DNA of 64,000 nucleotides from Ancylomarina sp. 16SWW S1-10-2 (lineage in GTDB: Bacteria; Bacteroidota; Bacteroidia; Bacteroidales; Marinifilaceae). This document shows, piece after piece, positions 36,100 through 46,273 of this stretch. Made by a program: the position numbers and the translations under genes. The notes beneath the pieces were generated by a model. That model was not told where the DNA came from. It searched no databases and saw only the letters and a list, made by a program, of their open reading frames with translations. Location of the stretch: contig NZ_SADB01000004.1 of NCBI RefSeq assembly GCF_009669305.1, positions 154,650 to 218,649 on the forward strand. Reading direction: 5' to 3'. Numbering within the stretch: position 1 is the stretch's first letter; the number at the start of each line of letters is the position of its first letter.

Positions 36100-36760
36100 C
36101 ACTATTCTATGCTTCGTTTTATTGTTTTTGTTAAGTTTTTTTTCAAAAAAAATTAAGTGTGAGAAATAAGTGTTTTACATTATTGTTTACCCCCTTTGTT
36201 TTGTGGGTTTTTATACGCGTTTGTTCTTCTTTATACTTATCAAAATATATGGGGCTGTGTTTTTGTCTTTTTAAATATTTCTGATTTGTTTGTCGTTAGT
36301 GTTTGTATCTAGTGTGAAAGGGCTTGTTTTGACTACTGAATTTAACTTTTTATTTATTGTGTTTGTTAATATAATAAAATGATCACTTTTTAATGCTTAG
36401 GCTTGTTAATTCTGAAGTATTATTCTGTTTTTATCTTCATGTTTTTAGATTTTAATTCATGGTTGAGGTAATATTAATTTTATTATTAAGATAAATAAAT
36501 TGTTAGTGATTAATCCCTATTTTATTTTAATAAATTTCAATATTAAACCTATAATTAGTTGATCATTCTTAAGATTAACCGAACTCTTATTTTAGATAAA
36601 TGTTACCTGTGAAATTCGATGTGTGAACAAAACCAATAATTAGAGCTGAGTTATAAGTTGCATTTGAGAGTTGAATTTGCTTGTACGCTCATTACGCTTG
36701 AAAGTGAAAAAAAATATTTTTCCAGATTAGACTATATATGGAATGGAATTTTACAATGTA

Positions 36761-36821
36761 TAATGCCGATATATTTAAGGAGAGCTAATGATTTTAACGC
36801 TCACTTTATATATCGGCATTA
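36761..36821 (-). terminator. Long palindrome after the GH130/GT operon
   Basis: TAATGCCGATATAT (36761-36774) and ATATATCGGCATTA (36808-36821) are a perfect 14-bp pair. The 33-base loop contains a GAGC/GCTC mini-stem. It begins 33 bases beyond the stop at 36854 and probably ends that transcript; there is no strong T run. Confidence 0.6.
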
Positions 36822-36853
36822 TCTTTAAGGACAGAATATTAATTAAGATATTC

Positions 36854-38323
36854 TCAATCACAAAAATCCATACTATCAATCAAACTTTTTAAATCTACGG
36901 TTGCAATTCCAGAACTTATATCAGACATAGCATAGGGAATAATCAACATGTTATTGTGAATCATAGAACCACAAGAATAAACAACATTAGGAACATAACC
37001 TTCCCTCTCTTTTTCATTGGGAGTTAGTAGGGGTTTCTTTAAGCGTGCAATCACCTTTTCAGGATTTTCTTTGTCTAAAAGGATGGCACCCATGCAATAT
37101 TGCCTCATAGGACCTACACCATGTGTTAGCACTAACCAACCTTCGTTGATTTCAATTGGCGAACCACAATTCCCTATCTGAATAAATTCCCAAGTTTCTT
37201 TGGGTTCTTGTAAAATTTGAGCTTTATGCCAATAATACAAATTATCAGAAAACATAATGTAATTGTTTTCACCATCTTGACGCGATAGCATGACATATTT
37301 ACCCTTAATTTTACGAGGAAAAAGTGCCATTCCTTTATTTTGAATGGCTGCCCCATTTAAAGTCACAATGTTGAAGGTTAGAAAATCGGTTGTTTCAATA
37401 AGTTGAGAAAGAATAGTATGGCCATTGTATGCAGTATAAGTTGCATAGTAGGTAATCTCTCCATTGTCATTATAAAACTGTACAAAACGAGCATCTTCAA
37501 TTCCCCTACTTTCATTTTCAGAAACTGGAAATATGACACGTTCCGAAATCTTACTCTTTTTATCAAATTTTAGTTTATAATTCGAATTTGCTAACCAGTT
37601 GATAATATCAATACTTAGGTCGCTACTTTTAAAATTCGAGTCTGTGTAAAGTTTGTTGATACTGATTTTTAGATCTCGGTAAGTAAAAGCTTCGGGTACT
37701 TGGTCGAGAACACGAATACATGTTTCGTCCCATACGTGCATTTCTTCCAATTTTAAATAAAACGAATGTTTATCGTAAATCGGATCATGCGATAATTCTG
37801 GAGTTTCAGCAAACTCTGAGATACTATTAAAATGTAATAAATAATCACTTTCAATAATTCCACTCCGAAAAACAATCGATGAGATATGTCCTTCCCCAGT
37901 TGCTCTAAGACTCATAATAAAACGAAGGCTACCTTCTGGAACATTGCTTTGATCGGGGTGAGGAATAATAGATGGATTAAATAGTGCTGCCGATTCTATG
38001 GAATATTCCATTGTAAAATAAGCACCAATCAACATTTTTTTTGTTTTGCTAATCGACTCTATTTTGGGCATAAATTCCAGCACCTTATTAAAATGTCTTT
38101 CGAATTGTAAGCCAATATTCTTATGTCGGTCGACAAAATCAAAATTAATTTTTTCCAACAAATTTTCAGCATCCTCCTCAGAGAGACCTAATACCCGGTT
38201 AATTATTTTACGAATACGCGACATGCCGGGGATGTTAGCACGAGCAATCACTCGTGAAGTATCGCGTTCTATTTTTGTTTTTTTTCGTTTAATTAATGGT
38301 CTACTAATTGTATCCTTATTCAT
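36854..38323 (-). CDS. GH130-family mannoside phosphorylase or related enzyme (long form)
   Basis: This 489-residue protein has an N-terminal extension of about 190 residues and then the five-bladed beta-propeller of GH130: ENESRGIEDARFVQFYNDNG (the E-D-A/P-R signature), YATYTAYNGH, FPRKIKGKYVMLSRQDGENN, and a C-terminal VPNVVYSCGSMIHNNMLIIPY. GH130 enzymes break or make mannosidic bonds, often beta-1,4 or beta-1,2-mannosides, by phosphorolysis. It is the last gene of the four-gene carbohydrate cluster. The intracellular location (no signal peptide) fits synthesis or turnover of a cytoplasmic mannoside. Confidence 0.85.
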   Translation of the reverse strand: MNKDTISRPLIKRKKTKIERDTSRVIARANIPGMSRIRKIINRVLGLSEEDAENLLEKINFDFVDRHKNIGLQFERHFNKVLEFMPKIESISKTKKMLIGAYFTMEYSIESAALFNPSIIPHPDQSNVPEGSLRFIMSLRATGEGHISSIVFRSGIIESDYLLHFNSISEFAETPELSHDPIYDKHSFYLKLEEMHVWDETCIRVLDQVPEAFTYRDLKISINKLYTDSNFKSSDLSIDIINWLANSNYKLKFDKKSKISERVIFPVSENESRGIEDARFVQFYNDNGEITYYATYTAYNGHTILSQLIETTDFLTFNIVTLNGAAIQNKGMALFPRKIKGKYVMLSRQDGENNYIMFSDNLYYWHKAQILQEPKETWEFIQIGNCGSPIEINEGWLVLTHGVGPMRQYCMGAILLDKENPEKVIARLKKPLLTPNEKEREGYVPNVVYSCGSMIHNNMLIIPYAMSDISSGIATVDLKSLIDSMDFCD

Positions 38324-38362
38324 AACGTAATTTTATATTATTTCAAACATCAACAACCAACT

Positions 38363-39373
38363 CTATTTCATTAAAATTTTCTTGTAAACATTCAAATAGC
38401 CTTCAATCATTTTTTTTCTACTAAATTTTGAATTAGCCCATTCTCTGCAGTATGCTCGGTCAATTGATTTGATATTATTTACAGCATTTACTGCTTCATC
38501 TATCGTATGAACAAGATATCCAGTTTTAGTATCCTTAATTAATTCGGACATTGAACCTCGGCGAAATGCAACAACAGGTGTTCCACAAAGCATGGCTTCG
38601 GCAACGCTTAAGCCAAAGGGCTCGTTAAAGCTAACTGGGTGCAATAGGGCAAAAGCATTACCCAATAATTGATCTCTTTCGGCAGGTCCAGAATTACCCA
38701 CATATACAATATCTTCGTTATTGATAAATGGTTTGATTTTCGTATCAAAGTATGCCTGATCTTGTATTAAACCTGAGATGATTAATTTCCGTTTCGATTT
38801 TTTTGCAATTTGTATGGCTTCGTAGGTTCCCTTTTCGGGATGGATTCGACCAAAAAACAACAAATAATCTTTTGCGATTGCGCTAAATGTAAAGCAATCT
38901 GTGTTTATGCCGTTATAAACGGTTGCAATATAATCTAGTTCAGGACTTCGGTCCGAATTACTGATAGATACATAAGAATTGTTAGCATTGTATTTTTTAA
39001 ATACCGGTACTATTTTGGGCGATGAAAAACCATGAATTGTTGTTATCATGGGTGTTTTTATAAGTCGCGAATAGCTAAGAGGTAAAAAATCAAAGTTATT
39101 GTGTATGATATCAAAGTCCTTTGCTTGTTCCATCAAATTACTGATGTGTAGACATTCCCAAACTTTGGGTTCAATATCAGGATTTTCGGCATAAGCCGTT
39201 TCCGAAATAGATTGCAATTTCCCTTTTGTTTTTGAATTACCTGTTGCAAATAAAGTAACGTCATAACCTTGTTCAATAAGTCCTTCTGCAATATTTGAAG
39301 CGACTTGTTCCCAGGGTCCGTATTTTAAGGGTGGTGTTCTCCAGGCAATTGGAGATAAAATAGCTATTTTCAT
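38363..39373 (-). CDS. GT4-family glycosyltransferase
   Basis: This 336-residue GT-B fold enzyme has an N-terminal Rossmann domain (MKIAILSPIAWRTPPLKYGP) and a donor-sugar domain with LLFFGRIHPEKGTYEAIQIA and the E-x7-E nucleotide-sugar motif NEPFGLSVAEAMLCGTPVVAF. It lies between two GH130 genes, one base from one and about 40 bases from the other. It probably transfers a mannosyl or glucosyl residue from a nucleotide sugar; the donor is not determinable. Confidence 0.9.
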   Translation of the reverse strand: MKIAILSPIAWRTPPLKYGPWEQVASNIAEGLIEQGYDVTLFATGNSKTKGKLQSISETAYAENPDIEPKVWECLHISNLMEQAKDFDIIHNNFDFLPLSYSRLIKTPMITTIHGFSSPKIVPVFKKYNANNSYVSISNSDRSPELDYIATVYNGINTDCFTFSAIAKDYLLFFGRIHPEKGTYEAIQIAKKSKRKLIISGLIQDQAYFDTKIKPFINNEDIVYVGNSGPAERDQLLGNAFALLHPVSFNEPFGLSVAEAMLCGTPVVAFRRGSMSELIKDTKTGYLVHTIDEAVNAVNNIKSIDRAYCREWANSKFSRKKMIEGYLNVYKKILMK

Positions 39374-39374
39374 T

Positions 39375-40301
39375 TTACATGGGATTACGTGAATTATTCA
39401 AACAATGGTCAACGAGTTCTTCTATAACTGCCGTACCTACACACATTACTTTATCGGCTCCACCCCAATATATTTTTATCGTTCCATCTGGTTCCGGAAC
39501 GGCACCACAACTAAATACAACGTTGTGAACATATCCCGTAATTTCATAAACTTCTTCGGGTTGTAAGATCCATTCATCTCCTACAGCAATAATTTTCGAA
39601 GGATCTTTTAAGTCGTGCAATGCAACTCCAAGCCTGTAAACACAACCATCCATTGTTGGAAATACACCATGATAGATATTTAACCAGCCACGGGGCGTTT
39701 TAATAGGAGGTACACCAGGACCAATTTTCATTTCATCCCAATGGTATTGTAGAGGTTTCATGATTAGTTTTGATTCGCCCCAAAACTTTAAGTCGGGTGA
39801 GTAGGAAATCCAGACAGACCAAGGTGATATTTCGGAATGAGGGCGATCTAAACGGGCATAAAGACCGTTAAATTTCTCTGGGAAAATAACCACATTGCGG
39901 TAATCAGCTTCCGTAATCAGAGAAAACCGTTCTATGGATTTAAAATCCTTAGTTTTTGCCAATCCTACGCGTACACCATGCCGCGAGTAGGCGCTGTAAG
40001 TAATTAAATACTCTCCATCGATAAAAACGATTCTGGGATCTTCTACACCGTATTCTTCATACTCTTTAAATATTCCTTCGGTGGCAGGGACCATAAACGG
40101 CTCTTTTTCTACTTTAAAATCATAACCATTCTGACTCACGGCTTTGCCCAAAATACTTCGTCCATTAAGTTTGTGCGACCTAAAAATCATAATGTAAGTT
40201 CCATTGTGTTTTACCACGCCCGCATTATGTACGGTAGCTACTGGATAAGGGACATTATCCTTTGTAAGAATTGGATTCTTTGAATACCTTTTAATTAACA
40301 T
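39375..40301 (-). CDS. GH130-family enzyme (short form)
   Basis: This 308-residue protein is almost only the GH130 propeller: SKNPILTKDNVPYPVATVHN at the N-terminus, EYGVEDPRIVFIDGEYLITY (E-D-P-R signature), GLYARLDRPHSEISP, KIGPGVPPIKTPRGWLNIYH, and GYVHNVVFSCGAVPEPDG. This compact type is usually a mannoside phosphorylase. It sits three bases from the 750-residue glycosyltransferase and one base from the GT4 gene, so all are one operon. Confidence 0.9.
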   Translation of the reverse strand: MLIKRYSKNPILTKDNVPYPVATVHNAGVVKHNGTYIMIFRSHKLNGRSILGKAVSQNGYDFKVEKEPFMVPATEGIFKEYEEYGVEDPRIVFIDGEYLITYSAYSRHGVRVGLAKTKDFKSIERFSLITEADYRNVVIFPEKFNGLYARLDRPHSEISPWSVWISYSPDLKFWGESKLIMKPLQYHWDEMKIGPGVPPIKTPRGWLNIYHGVFPTMDGCVYRLGVALHDLKDPSKIIAVGDEWILQPEEVYEITGYVHNVVFSCGAVPEPDGTIKIYWGGADKVMCVGTAVIEELVDHCLNNSRNPM

Positions 40302-40304
40302 AGC

Positions 40305-42557
40305 TTATTTTGTTTTTTCGGATTCTTCAAAAGCACGTAATACAATTAGATGTGAAATCAGATAGGCGAGGGTGCTTTCTGCTCCTTGATTTCTATTTAC
40401 ACCATTATTTTCGAGACCATCACAACAGCCATTGGTTTCAAAATCAAACAAATTGATTCTCAGGTCATTTTCGCCTAGAAACCACATAAAGCAAACAAAT
40501 ACTTTGTTTAGGTATTTTTCCTCTTTTGTCAAATGGAAAGCTTGTTGTAGCATTAAAATCATGGCAAGCGCATCTAAAGGCTGCTGGGCAAACATAGAGC
40601 GTTCGCCTCCTTTTTTATACCATTTCTCGTTTCCAATAATCGATAAATAACCTTCTTTTAAGCTTATTTCATTCAGAAAGCTCATGGATTCTAATGCCAC
40701 ATCTGTTATTTTTTTGTCGTTGGTTATTTCAGCTGCATGCAAAAGAGCAAGTGGCAACATGGCATTATCATAGGTTAGTTCTGGTTCAAACCATTTCCAA
40801 TCTGGAGTGGCATTATTATCATAATGTTTTACTAGCTTGCCAGCAAGGGTTTTTAGCAAGTCAACCATAGGCTCATCGCTAGGATTGTTCTTCAGATAAT
40901 AACTAATACCTACCATGGTATTGGCAATACCTCTTATGGATTTTAAATTTGCGAAATTAGGAAAGGCCTTAAAGAAGATTGATTTTCCTGTTTGATAATA
41001 CGCATCATTGGGTGCATTTGCTAGTAAATACCCCAGTGCCCATATTGTTCTACCAAATGAATCTTCCGAGCCAAGTTCGTCAAGAAAATTTCTGCTAAAA
41101 CTAAGGAAGTTTCTGAATGTTCCATCCTCGTTTTGCATGTAGTGAATATAACTCAAGTAAATGGGTGCCAAGTCGAGTGCAAGTGCATCCTTTTTCTGAT
41201 GGTGTACCATAAGTACCATTAGCAATGCTCTGGCATTATCATCTAAACAGTATCCTTCTTTTAGGTTTGGAATACCATATTTTGCATGTTGAATAATCCC
41301 CGTATCGTCTGTTAAGCGTTTAATGTGAGCCAAGGAAAATGGAGGAAGAATAAGCGGATCAATCGTATTGTTTTTTGCTGTTATTAAGGCTGGTTTTTCG
41401 GTAAGAATAGCTTTAGCTAGTGATACATACTTACCACCAGTCATTGGCCACGTAATTGTTCTGCCATAATCATAGGCCGTCTTGCGAAGTTCTTTTAAGG
41501 CTGTTGGGTTATCAAGTAATTCTGTGATAATTTCTGATAATTTAGATGTGTCTCTAAAATCGAAAAGGCGTCCTCTGCCTTCAGCTAATAATTCAGTGGC
41601 ATGCCAATAGGGTGTTGAAACAACTGCCGAACCAACACCTACAGCATAAGAAAGTGTGCCACTGGTAATTTGAGCTTCATTAAGGTAGGGTGTTACATAA
41701 ATATCAGATGCTGATAAATATTTAAATAGTTCTTTTTGGTTGACAAATTCATTTAGAAAAAGAACGTTATCGTTTAGATTATGTTTTTTCACTAATTTCT
41801 GAAGATAAGTACGGTACTCTTCTCCATCGTGTTTCAAAACATTGGGATGGGTTTTTCCTAAAATCATATATAAAACCTCAGGATGTTTTTTGACCACTTG
41901 GGGTAAAGCATCTATAACCGTTTCAATTCCTTTACTGCGACCAATAAAGCCAAATGTAAGTATCAACTTCCTTTTTTCAAGATGGAATTCATGTTTCGAT
42001 TGCTTTTGAAGAAACTGTAAATCAGGCACTCCATGTTCAATATAAACAATTTTGTTTTTATCGACATCGTAAATATTAATCAGAAATTCAATGGCTTTTC
42101 GACTCATTACCACAACCTTATTTGCCATTTTACATATTTCTTGCAATACAGCTTTTTCGTTGTAAGATGGTTCTTTCAATACGGTGTGAAGCGTTACGAC
42201 CAGTGGAATTTCAAGACGATATAGCAAGGGAAGAATGTATATGCCATTTTCTCCGCCATATATTCCAAATTCATGTTCAAGAACGCAAATATTGGCATCA
42301 CTGACATTAATAAATTTGGCGGCTTTTAAATAATCACGTTGATGTTCTTGCCTAATGGTTAGTTTTACTTCTTCAGGGTAATTATAGGTTTTATCAGGGT
42401 CATTCATTGCCACAATAAATCCATCAACAGGGGCATTATCTGTTTCATTATCCTTTGGCATTGAAGCCGTTGTTTTCATTGATTCGTAAAGGTTCCTAGT
42501 AAAAGTAGCAATGCCACATTCCCGTGGAGGATATGTTCCAATAAATGCAAGTTTCAT
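40305..42557 (-). CDS. GT4 glycosyltransferase fused to a C-terminal alpha/alpha-barrel-like domain
   Basis: The first gene of the cluster encodes 750 residues. Residues 1-390 form a GT4 domain: FIGTYPPRECGIATFTRNLY, ILTFGFIGRSKGIETVIDAL, and a donor site with TSGTLSYAVGVGSAVVSTPY. Residues about 400-750 are helical repeats (YCLDDNARALLMVLMVHH, DSFGRTIWALGYLLANAP, GIANTMVGISYYLKNN) typical of alpha/alpha toroid glycosidases or transferases. It has no signal peptide. The fusion suggests one protein that extends and trims or binds the same glycan. Confidence 0.85.
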   Translation of the reverse strand: MKLAFIGTYPPRECGIATFTRNLYESMKTTASMPKDNETDNAPVDGFIVAMNDPDKTYNYPEEVKLTIRQEHQRDYLKAAKFINVSDANICVLEHEFGIYGGENGIYILPLLYRLEIPLVVTLHTVLKEPSYNEKAVLQEICKMANKVVVMSRKAIEFLINIYDVDKNKIVYIEHGVPDLQFLQKQSKHEFHLEKRKLILTFGFIGRSKGIETVIDALPQVVKKHPEVLYMILGKTHPNVLKHDGEEYRTYLQKLVKKHNLNDNVLFLNEFVNQKELFKYLSASDIYVTPYLNEAQITSGTLSYAVGVGSAVVSTPYWHATELLAEGRGRLFDFRDTSKLSEIITELLDNPTALKELRKTAYDYGRTITWPMTGGKYVSLAKAILTEKPALITAKNNTIDPLILPPFSLAHIKRLTDDTGIIQHAKYGIPNLKEGYCLDDNARALLMVLMVHHQKKDALALDLAPIYLSYIHYMQNEDGTFRNFLSFSRNFLDELGSEDSFGRTIWALGYLLANAPNDAYYQTGKSIFFKAFPNFANLKSIRGIANTMVGISYYLKNNPSDEPMVDLLKTLAGKLVKHYDNNATPDWKWFEPELTYDNAMLPLALLHAAEITNDKKITDVALESMSFLNEISLKEGYLSIIGNEKWYKKGGERSMFAQQPLDALAMILMLQQAFHLTKEEKYLNKVFVCFMWFLGENDLRINLFDFETNGCCDGLENNGVNRNQGAESTLAYLISHLIVLRAFEESEKTK

Positions 42558-42757
42558 ATTTGTATATTTTATATTGTTCTATAAACAAGTTTGTAACTAA
42601 TCTGGTGTTGGCAGAAAAGTTAATCTTGTTTTTATATTCATAAACAACTTTAGTTGTTTTCTTGTGCTATGTCGGTAACGGATGGCATTAGGGAATCGTG
42701 TGGTTTTTTGGCGATTTTAGATGCGTTTTAATTAGCTTCTTTAGGAGCAATAAAACG

Positions 42758-42801
42758 TTGAAAACCTAAGAACAAACCTAAGGGAGTTCATAGGTTTTCA
42801 A
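42758..42801 (-). terminator. Inverted repeat downstream of the enolase gene
   Basis: TTGAAAACCTA (42758-42768) and TAGGTTTTCAA (42791-42801) pair perfectly with a 22-base loop. The minus-strand 3' side continues CGTTTTATT, a weak T run. The repeat ends 41 bases beyond the enolase stop. The rest of 42558-42842 is featureless. Confidence 0.45.
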
Positions 42802-42842
42802 ACCTTAATATCCTATACCATATATTGTGCGGCGGGTGTTAT

Positions 42843-44138
42843 TTATTTGCTGTTATATTTAGCATTTTTAAATGCTGTAATCCCAGCAAAACGGGATGCT
42901 TTTCCTAATTCGTATTCAATTCTCATAAGTTGATTGAATTTTTCAATACGTTCTCCACGGCAACCACTGCCTGTTTTTAAATGTCCTGCATTAATACCCA
43001 CGGTTAAATCTGCAATAAAACTATCTACAGTTTCACCACTCCTGTGAGAAACAAAACAATTGTATGAATTTCGATATGCAAGCTCAATGGTTTCGAGTGT
43101 TTCAGTAACGGTACCTATTTGATTTAGTTTAATCAGAATTGAATTTGCAACACCTTTGCTAATGCCCTCGGATAGTATAGATTTATTAGTACAGAATAAA
43201 TCATCACCAACAATTTCAATTTTTTTACCGATAACATCTGTTAGGTTTTTCCAACCTTCCCAGTCATTTTCAGCTAAGCCATCTTCCAGTAAAACAATTG
43301 GATATTGGTTTACCCAACTTTCCCAAAGTTTAACCATTTCATCACTCGAAACTAATTTCTGGGAACTTTTAAAAAATCTATATTTCCCATCTTCCCACAT
43401 CTCACTTGCAGCAGGATCAAGGCAGATGCTTACATCTTTTCCTGGTGTATATCCTGCTTTAGTTATGCCTTCTAAAATCATCTCAACAGCTTGTTCATTC
43501 GATTTTAGATCAGGGGCAAATCCTCCTTCATCACCAACACCAGTGCTTAAACCTTTAGATTTTAATACGGCTTTTAAGGCATGAAAAACTTCTTCTCCCA
43601 TGCGGATGGATTCTCTAAATGATGTTGCATTGTGAGGTGCAATCATAAATTCTTGAAAATCTACTGTGTTGTCGGCATGCCTACCACCGTTAATAACGTT
43701 CATACAAGGAACGGGCATAATGTGTGCATTACTTCCGCCTAAATATTGGTATAAAGGCATGTTGGCACTTAGTGCTTTTGCCCGGGCAAAAGCCATAGAA
43801 ACACCAAGTATTGCATTTGCTCCTAATTTTGCTTTATTAGGTGTATTATCTAGTTCTATTAGCGTATAATCAAGTTCTCTCTGATTACTGAAACATTTAT
43901 TTTCAATTTCTTTGGCTATAATCGTATTAACATTATTAACCGCTTTTAAAACACCCTTGCCACCATATCGGTTTTTATCACCATCCCTTAATTCTGTTGC
44001 TTCTCGTTCTCCTGTTGATGCTCCACTTGGAACCATAGCACGAGAAAATGTACCGTCTTCTAATCTTAAGTTTACTTCAACTGTAGGATTTCCTCTTGAA
44101 TCAAGTATTTCGATTGCTTCAACTTTTTGAATTTTCAT
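42843..44138 (-). CDS. eno: Enolase (phosphopyruvate hydratase), divergent form
   Basis: This 431-residue enzyme interconverts 2-phosphoglycerate and phosphoenolpyruvate. Family features are intact: [13 protein letters not shown], the flexible loop [42 protein letters not shown], the metal ligands in [21 protein letters not shown] and GDDLF, and the catalytic Lys in [10 protein letters not shown]. The normally very conserved KTGSxxRxxRxxKYNQLLRIEE end reads [18 protein letters not shown], with an unusual Gly-Cys-Arg insert. The divergence and the strong ribosome-binding site hint that it may be a second or acquired enolase. It is transcribed alone. Confidence 0.95.
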   Translation of the reverse strand: MKIQKVEAIEILDSRGNPTVEVNLRLEDGTFSRAMVPSGASTGEREATELRDGDKNRYGGKGVLKAVNNVNTIIAKEIENKCFSNQRELDYTLIELDNTPNKAKLGANAILGVSMAFARAKALSANMPLYQYLGGSNAHIMPVPCMNVINGGRHADNTVDFQEFMIAPHNATSFRESIRMGEEVFHALKAVLKSKGLSTGVGDEGGFAPDLKSNEQAVEMILEGITKAGYTPGKDVSICLDPAASEMWEDGKYRFFKSSQKLVSSDEMVKLWESWVNQYPIVLLEDGLAENDWEGWKNLTDVIGKKIEIVGDDLFCTNKSILSEGISKGVANSILIKLNQIGTVTETLETIELAYRNSYNCFVSHRSGETVDSFIADLTVGINAGHLKTGSGCRGERIEKFNQLMRIEYELGKASRFAGITAFKNAKYNSK

Positions 44139-44145
44139 AATGTAA

Positions 44146-44154
44146 GTCCTCCTT
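44146..44154 (-). promoter_or_regulatory. Canonical Shine-Dalgarno site of the enolase gene
   Basis: AAGGAGGAC lies 7 bases before the enolase ATG. Clear Shine-Dalgarno sequences are rare in Bacteroidota, and I see none this strong elsewhere in the window. Confidence 0.6.
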
Positions 44155-44424
44155 ATTTGAATTTGTTATTCTTATAAAAGGCAACTAAAATGGTGGTGCT
44201 TTTTTTACAGTTGCACACATTGGTCGTCTGTCTAATAAACTATCTTGCCTGCATTTTCCTACTTATTGGTTTTAACTCCTTTGTTCCTTGGTTTTTGAAG
44301 GGCCTTTGGGTTATAATTAAATTCAGAACCACAGCACTTTTTATTTATTACAATTGTAAGTGTGGTGCCGGAAAAATTATTATTTCCCCAAGTACCCTCT
44401 GAATTTATTAAACCAACAAAACAC

Positions 44425-44498
44425 ATGTAACAACTGGTTACATGGTATCGGGTTAAATCAGTAGGATTATGCGATGTAAGCTTGTTACATACAAGCTT
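44425..44498. promoter_or_regulatory. Two related palindromes in the 1.2 kb gap upstream of enolase
   Basis: ATGTAAC-AACTG-GTTACAT (44425-44443) and ATGTAA-GCTTG-TTACAT (44474-44490) share the half-site ATGTAA/TTACAT. The second overlaps a longer palindrome, AAGCTTGT-TACAT-ACAAGCTT (44478-44498). They look like dimeric regulator sites. No gene starts close by except enolase, about 290 bases away. The rest of 44155-45340 has two open frames (plus 44190-44402, minus 44259-44513) that I do not believe are genes. Confidence 0.4.
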
Positions 44499-45340
44499 TA
44501 TGTGGTTTTCCAAATTTAAGCGCTGTGTAAACTCCGCTATTTCTTGGTTGTGTCTTGCTTAATTAAATGTCTGCTTCAATAGTGGCACCATTATGGTTTG
44601 CCTACTCCGTCAAATTTGCGGTAGCATGATATTCCTTGTCTGCGTTAAATGCAGGATTTCTTAAATATCACCTTGTGTCTCTCGAATACATCTTAATGTT
44701 TGACAGCTAGTCTATTCGTTTGGAAAACATTTATAAAATTTAGATAATCTTATATTACAATGATAAACTTGCTTCTATAAAATTACGGATAATTTACAGA
44801 TAACCTTATATGTATAAAGTTAATTATAGTATCTTTTTGCTAAATATTAAAGTTCGATTTTAAATAAAGGGATCGCTTAAAAATAACTCGTTTGCAATTT
44901 TTGCTTGATTACTGGTTTCTGCGAAATGTCAATGTATTGTTTGGAGCGAGCTTTAGTATGGCTCACAGAGGGAGTTTGTTTTTTAATCTAAAAGGAATCT
45001 GCTTAGATTTTCGTATTTATTAATCTTTACGACTACCATTATTGCCGTGTTTATAAACTGAAATTGGAATAATTTTATCCCAATCATTTAAAATTGTAGA
45101 GGTGATACTTACTTGGGGCATGCTTTTACCATAATAAATTGCTCTTTTGCTACGTGGCTAAGGGTATCTTAGATTGAGATTTTGAGCAGCTAAAATTCTT
45201 GTTTTTTACTTAAACGACTATCGATTAATTGTTTTTCCTTGAAATTTAGGATTTATTCGCATGAGATATCCTTGGTGTTTTGTGCAATTTTTATTCTTAC
45301 CAATAAGTTGATTGAATAGGTTAATCATCAAGAATTCACA

Positions 45341-45988
45341 CTAGTCGACATCCGTACTTTTGTCGAATTTTTCGTTGGGTAAACCAATTAAACCTCTAAC
45401 AAAGCCATGAATAATAGCAATGGGCAGAATTAGAAGACCTAGTATCTGCATCTTTAGTTCGTAAAACAAAGTACTGCCTTTATATGGTTTCCCTTTAAGT
45501 CTAGATTGAAATGCACTGATGGGAATGCCGTACAGATTTCCAGTAGTTATCATTTGAATCGCCGAAAGTATAATTTGTGCTCTTTCTTTGCCATATTCTT
45601 TTACGATAGCATCGTAAGCATATTTTTTAGGGTAGCCTCTCGAATCGGCGTAATGTTGGGCAAATAGGATAGCTTTTGCCTCTTCAGGTTTAATAAAAGT
45701 ATCTTCTCCGCTTAAAAAGCTTTTAATTTCTTCGCTACTCATTCCCTGACGCAAAGCCATTTTAGTATGTCCATATGAGCAAAGCGCACAACCATTTACT
45801 TCGGTTACTGCTAAGTGTAAGCGTTCCACAAAATGTTTGTTAACTAATTTACTTCTATTATTTCCAATTAGTTTTGACATGGCCCTTGGAGCAAAAACAG
45901 CAGCGTTGTACATTTCTCGCAAACTGAATTGACGTTTAAATACAGCTCTTGAGCTTATTGATTTCGAAATGCTTGTGTCCTTTTTCAT
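45341..45988 (-). CDS. AhpD-like carboxymuconolactone-decarboxylase-family protein
   Basis: This 215-residue protein has the alkylhydroperoxidase core AVTEVNGCALCSYGHTKMAL, with CxxC and the downstream His of the AhpD charge-relay site, followed by EEIKSFLSGE and AILFAQHYADSRG. A C-terminal hydrophobic segment (about 178-197) could anchor it to the membrane. It probably reduces peroxides or acts as a small thiol oxidoreductase. It is 285 bases from the DoxX-like gene in the same direction, a common pairing for redox stress functions. Confidence 0.85.
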   Translation of the reverse strand: MKKDTSISKSISSRAVFKRQFSLREMYNAAVFAPRAMSKLIGNNRSKLVNKHFVERLHLAVTEVNGCALCSYGHTKMALRQGMSSEEIKSFLSGEDTFIKPEEAKAILFAQHYADSRGYPKKYAYDAIVKEYGKERAQIILSAIQMITTGNLYGIPISAFQSRLKGKPYKGSTLFYELKMQILGLLILPIAIIHGFVRGLIGLPNEKFDKSTDVD

Positions 45989-46273
45989 TTTCTTCTCTAT
46001 TTCTTTACACCAAAGGTCCTGTTAAGTTTTGTGGTAACCAATAGCTTTCAGAATTTTTATCTAATTGAAATCACATTATGGAATCATCAGAAAACAATTA
46101 AAGTCGACGATGAGTGCATGAAAATAGCTTTATTTAATGGATGTCGTTCAATATTTACACTGAACTTGTCAAAGTTTGTACTCATCGCTATGTCGTGCCA
46201 ATTGCTTTAATGTCTTCTGTTACCTTAACTGATGATTCTAAATTGTGAATTTTAATGTTGGCATCATTTCTAT

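Noticed and set aside
44190-44513. Two short open frames in the enolase upstream gap
   Set aside because: No conserved features, and they overlap each other on opposite strands and cover palindromic DNA.
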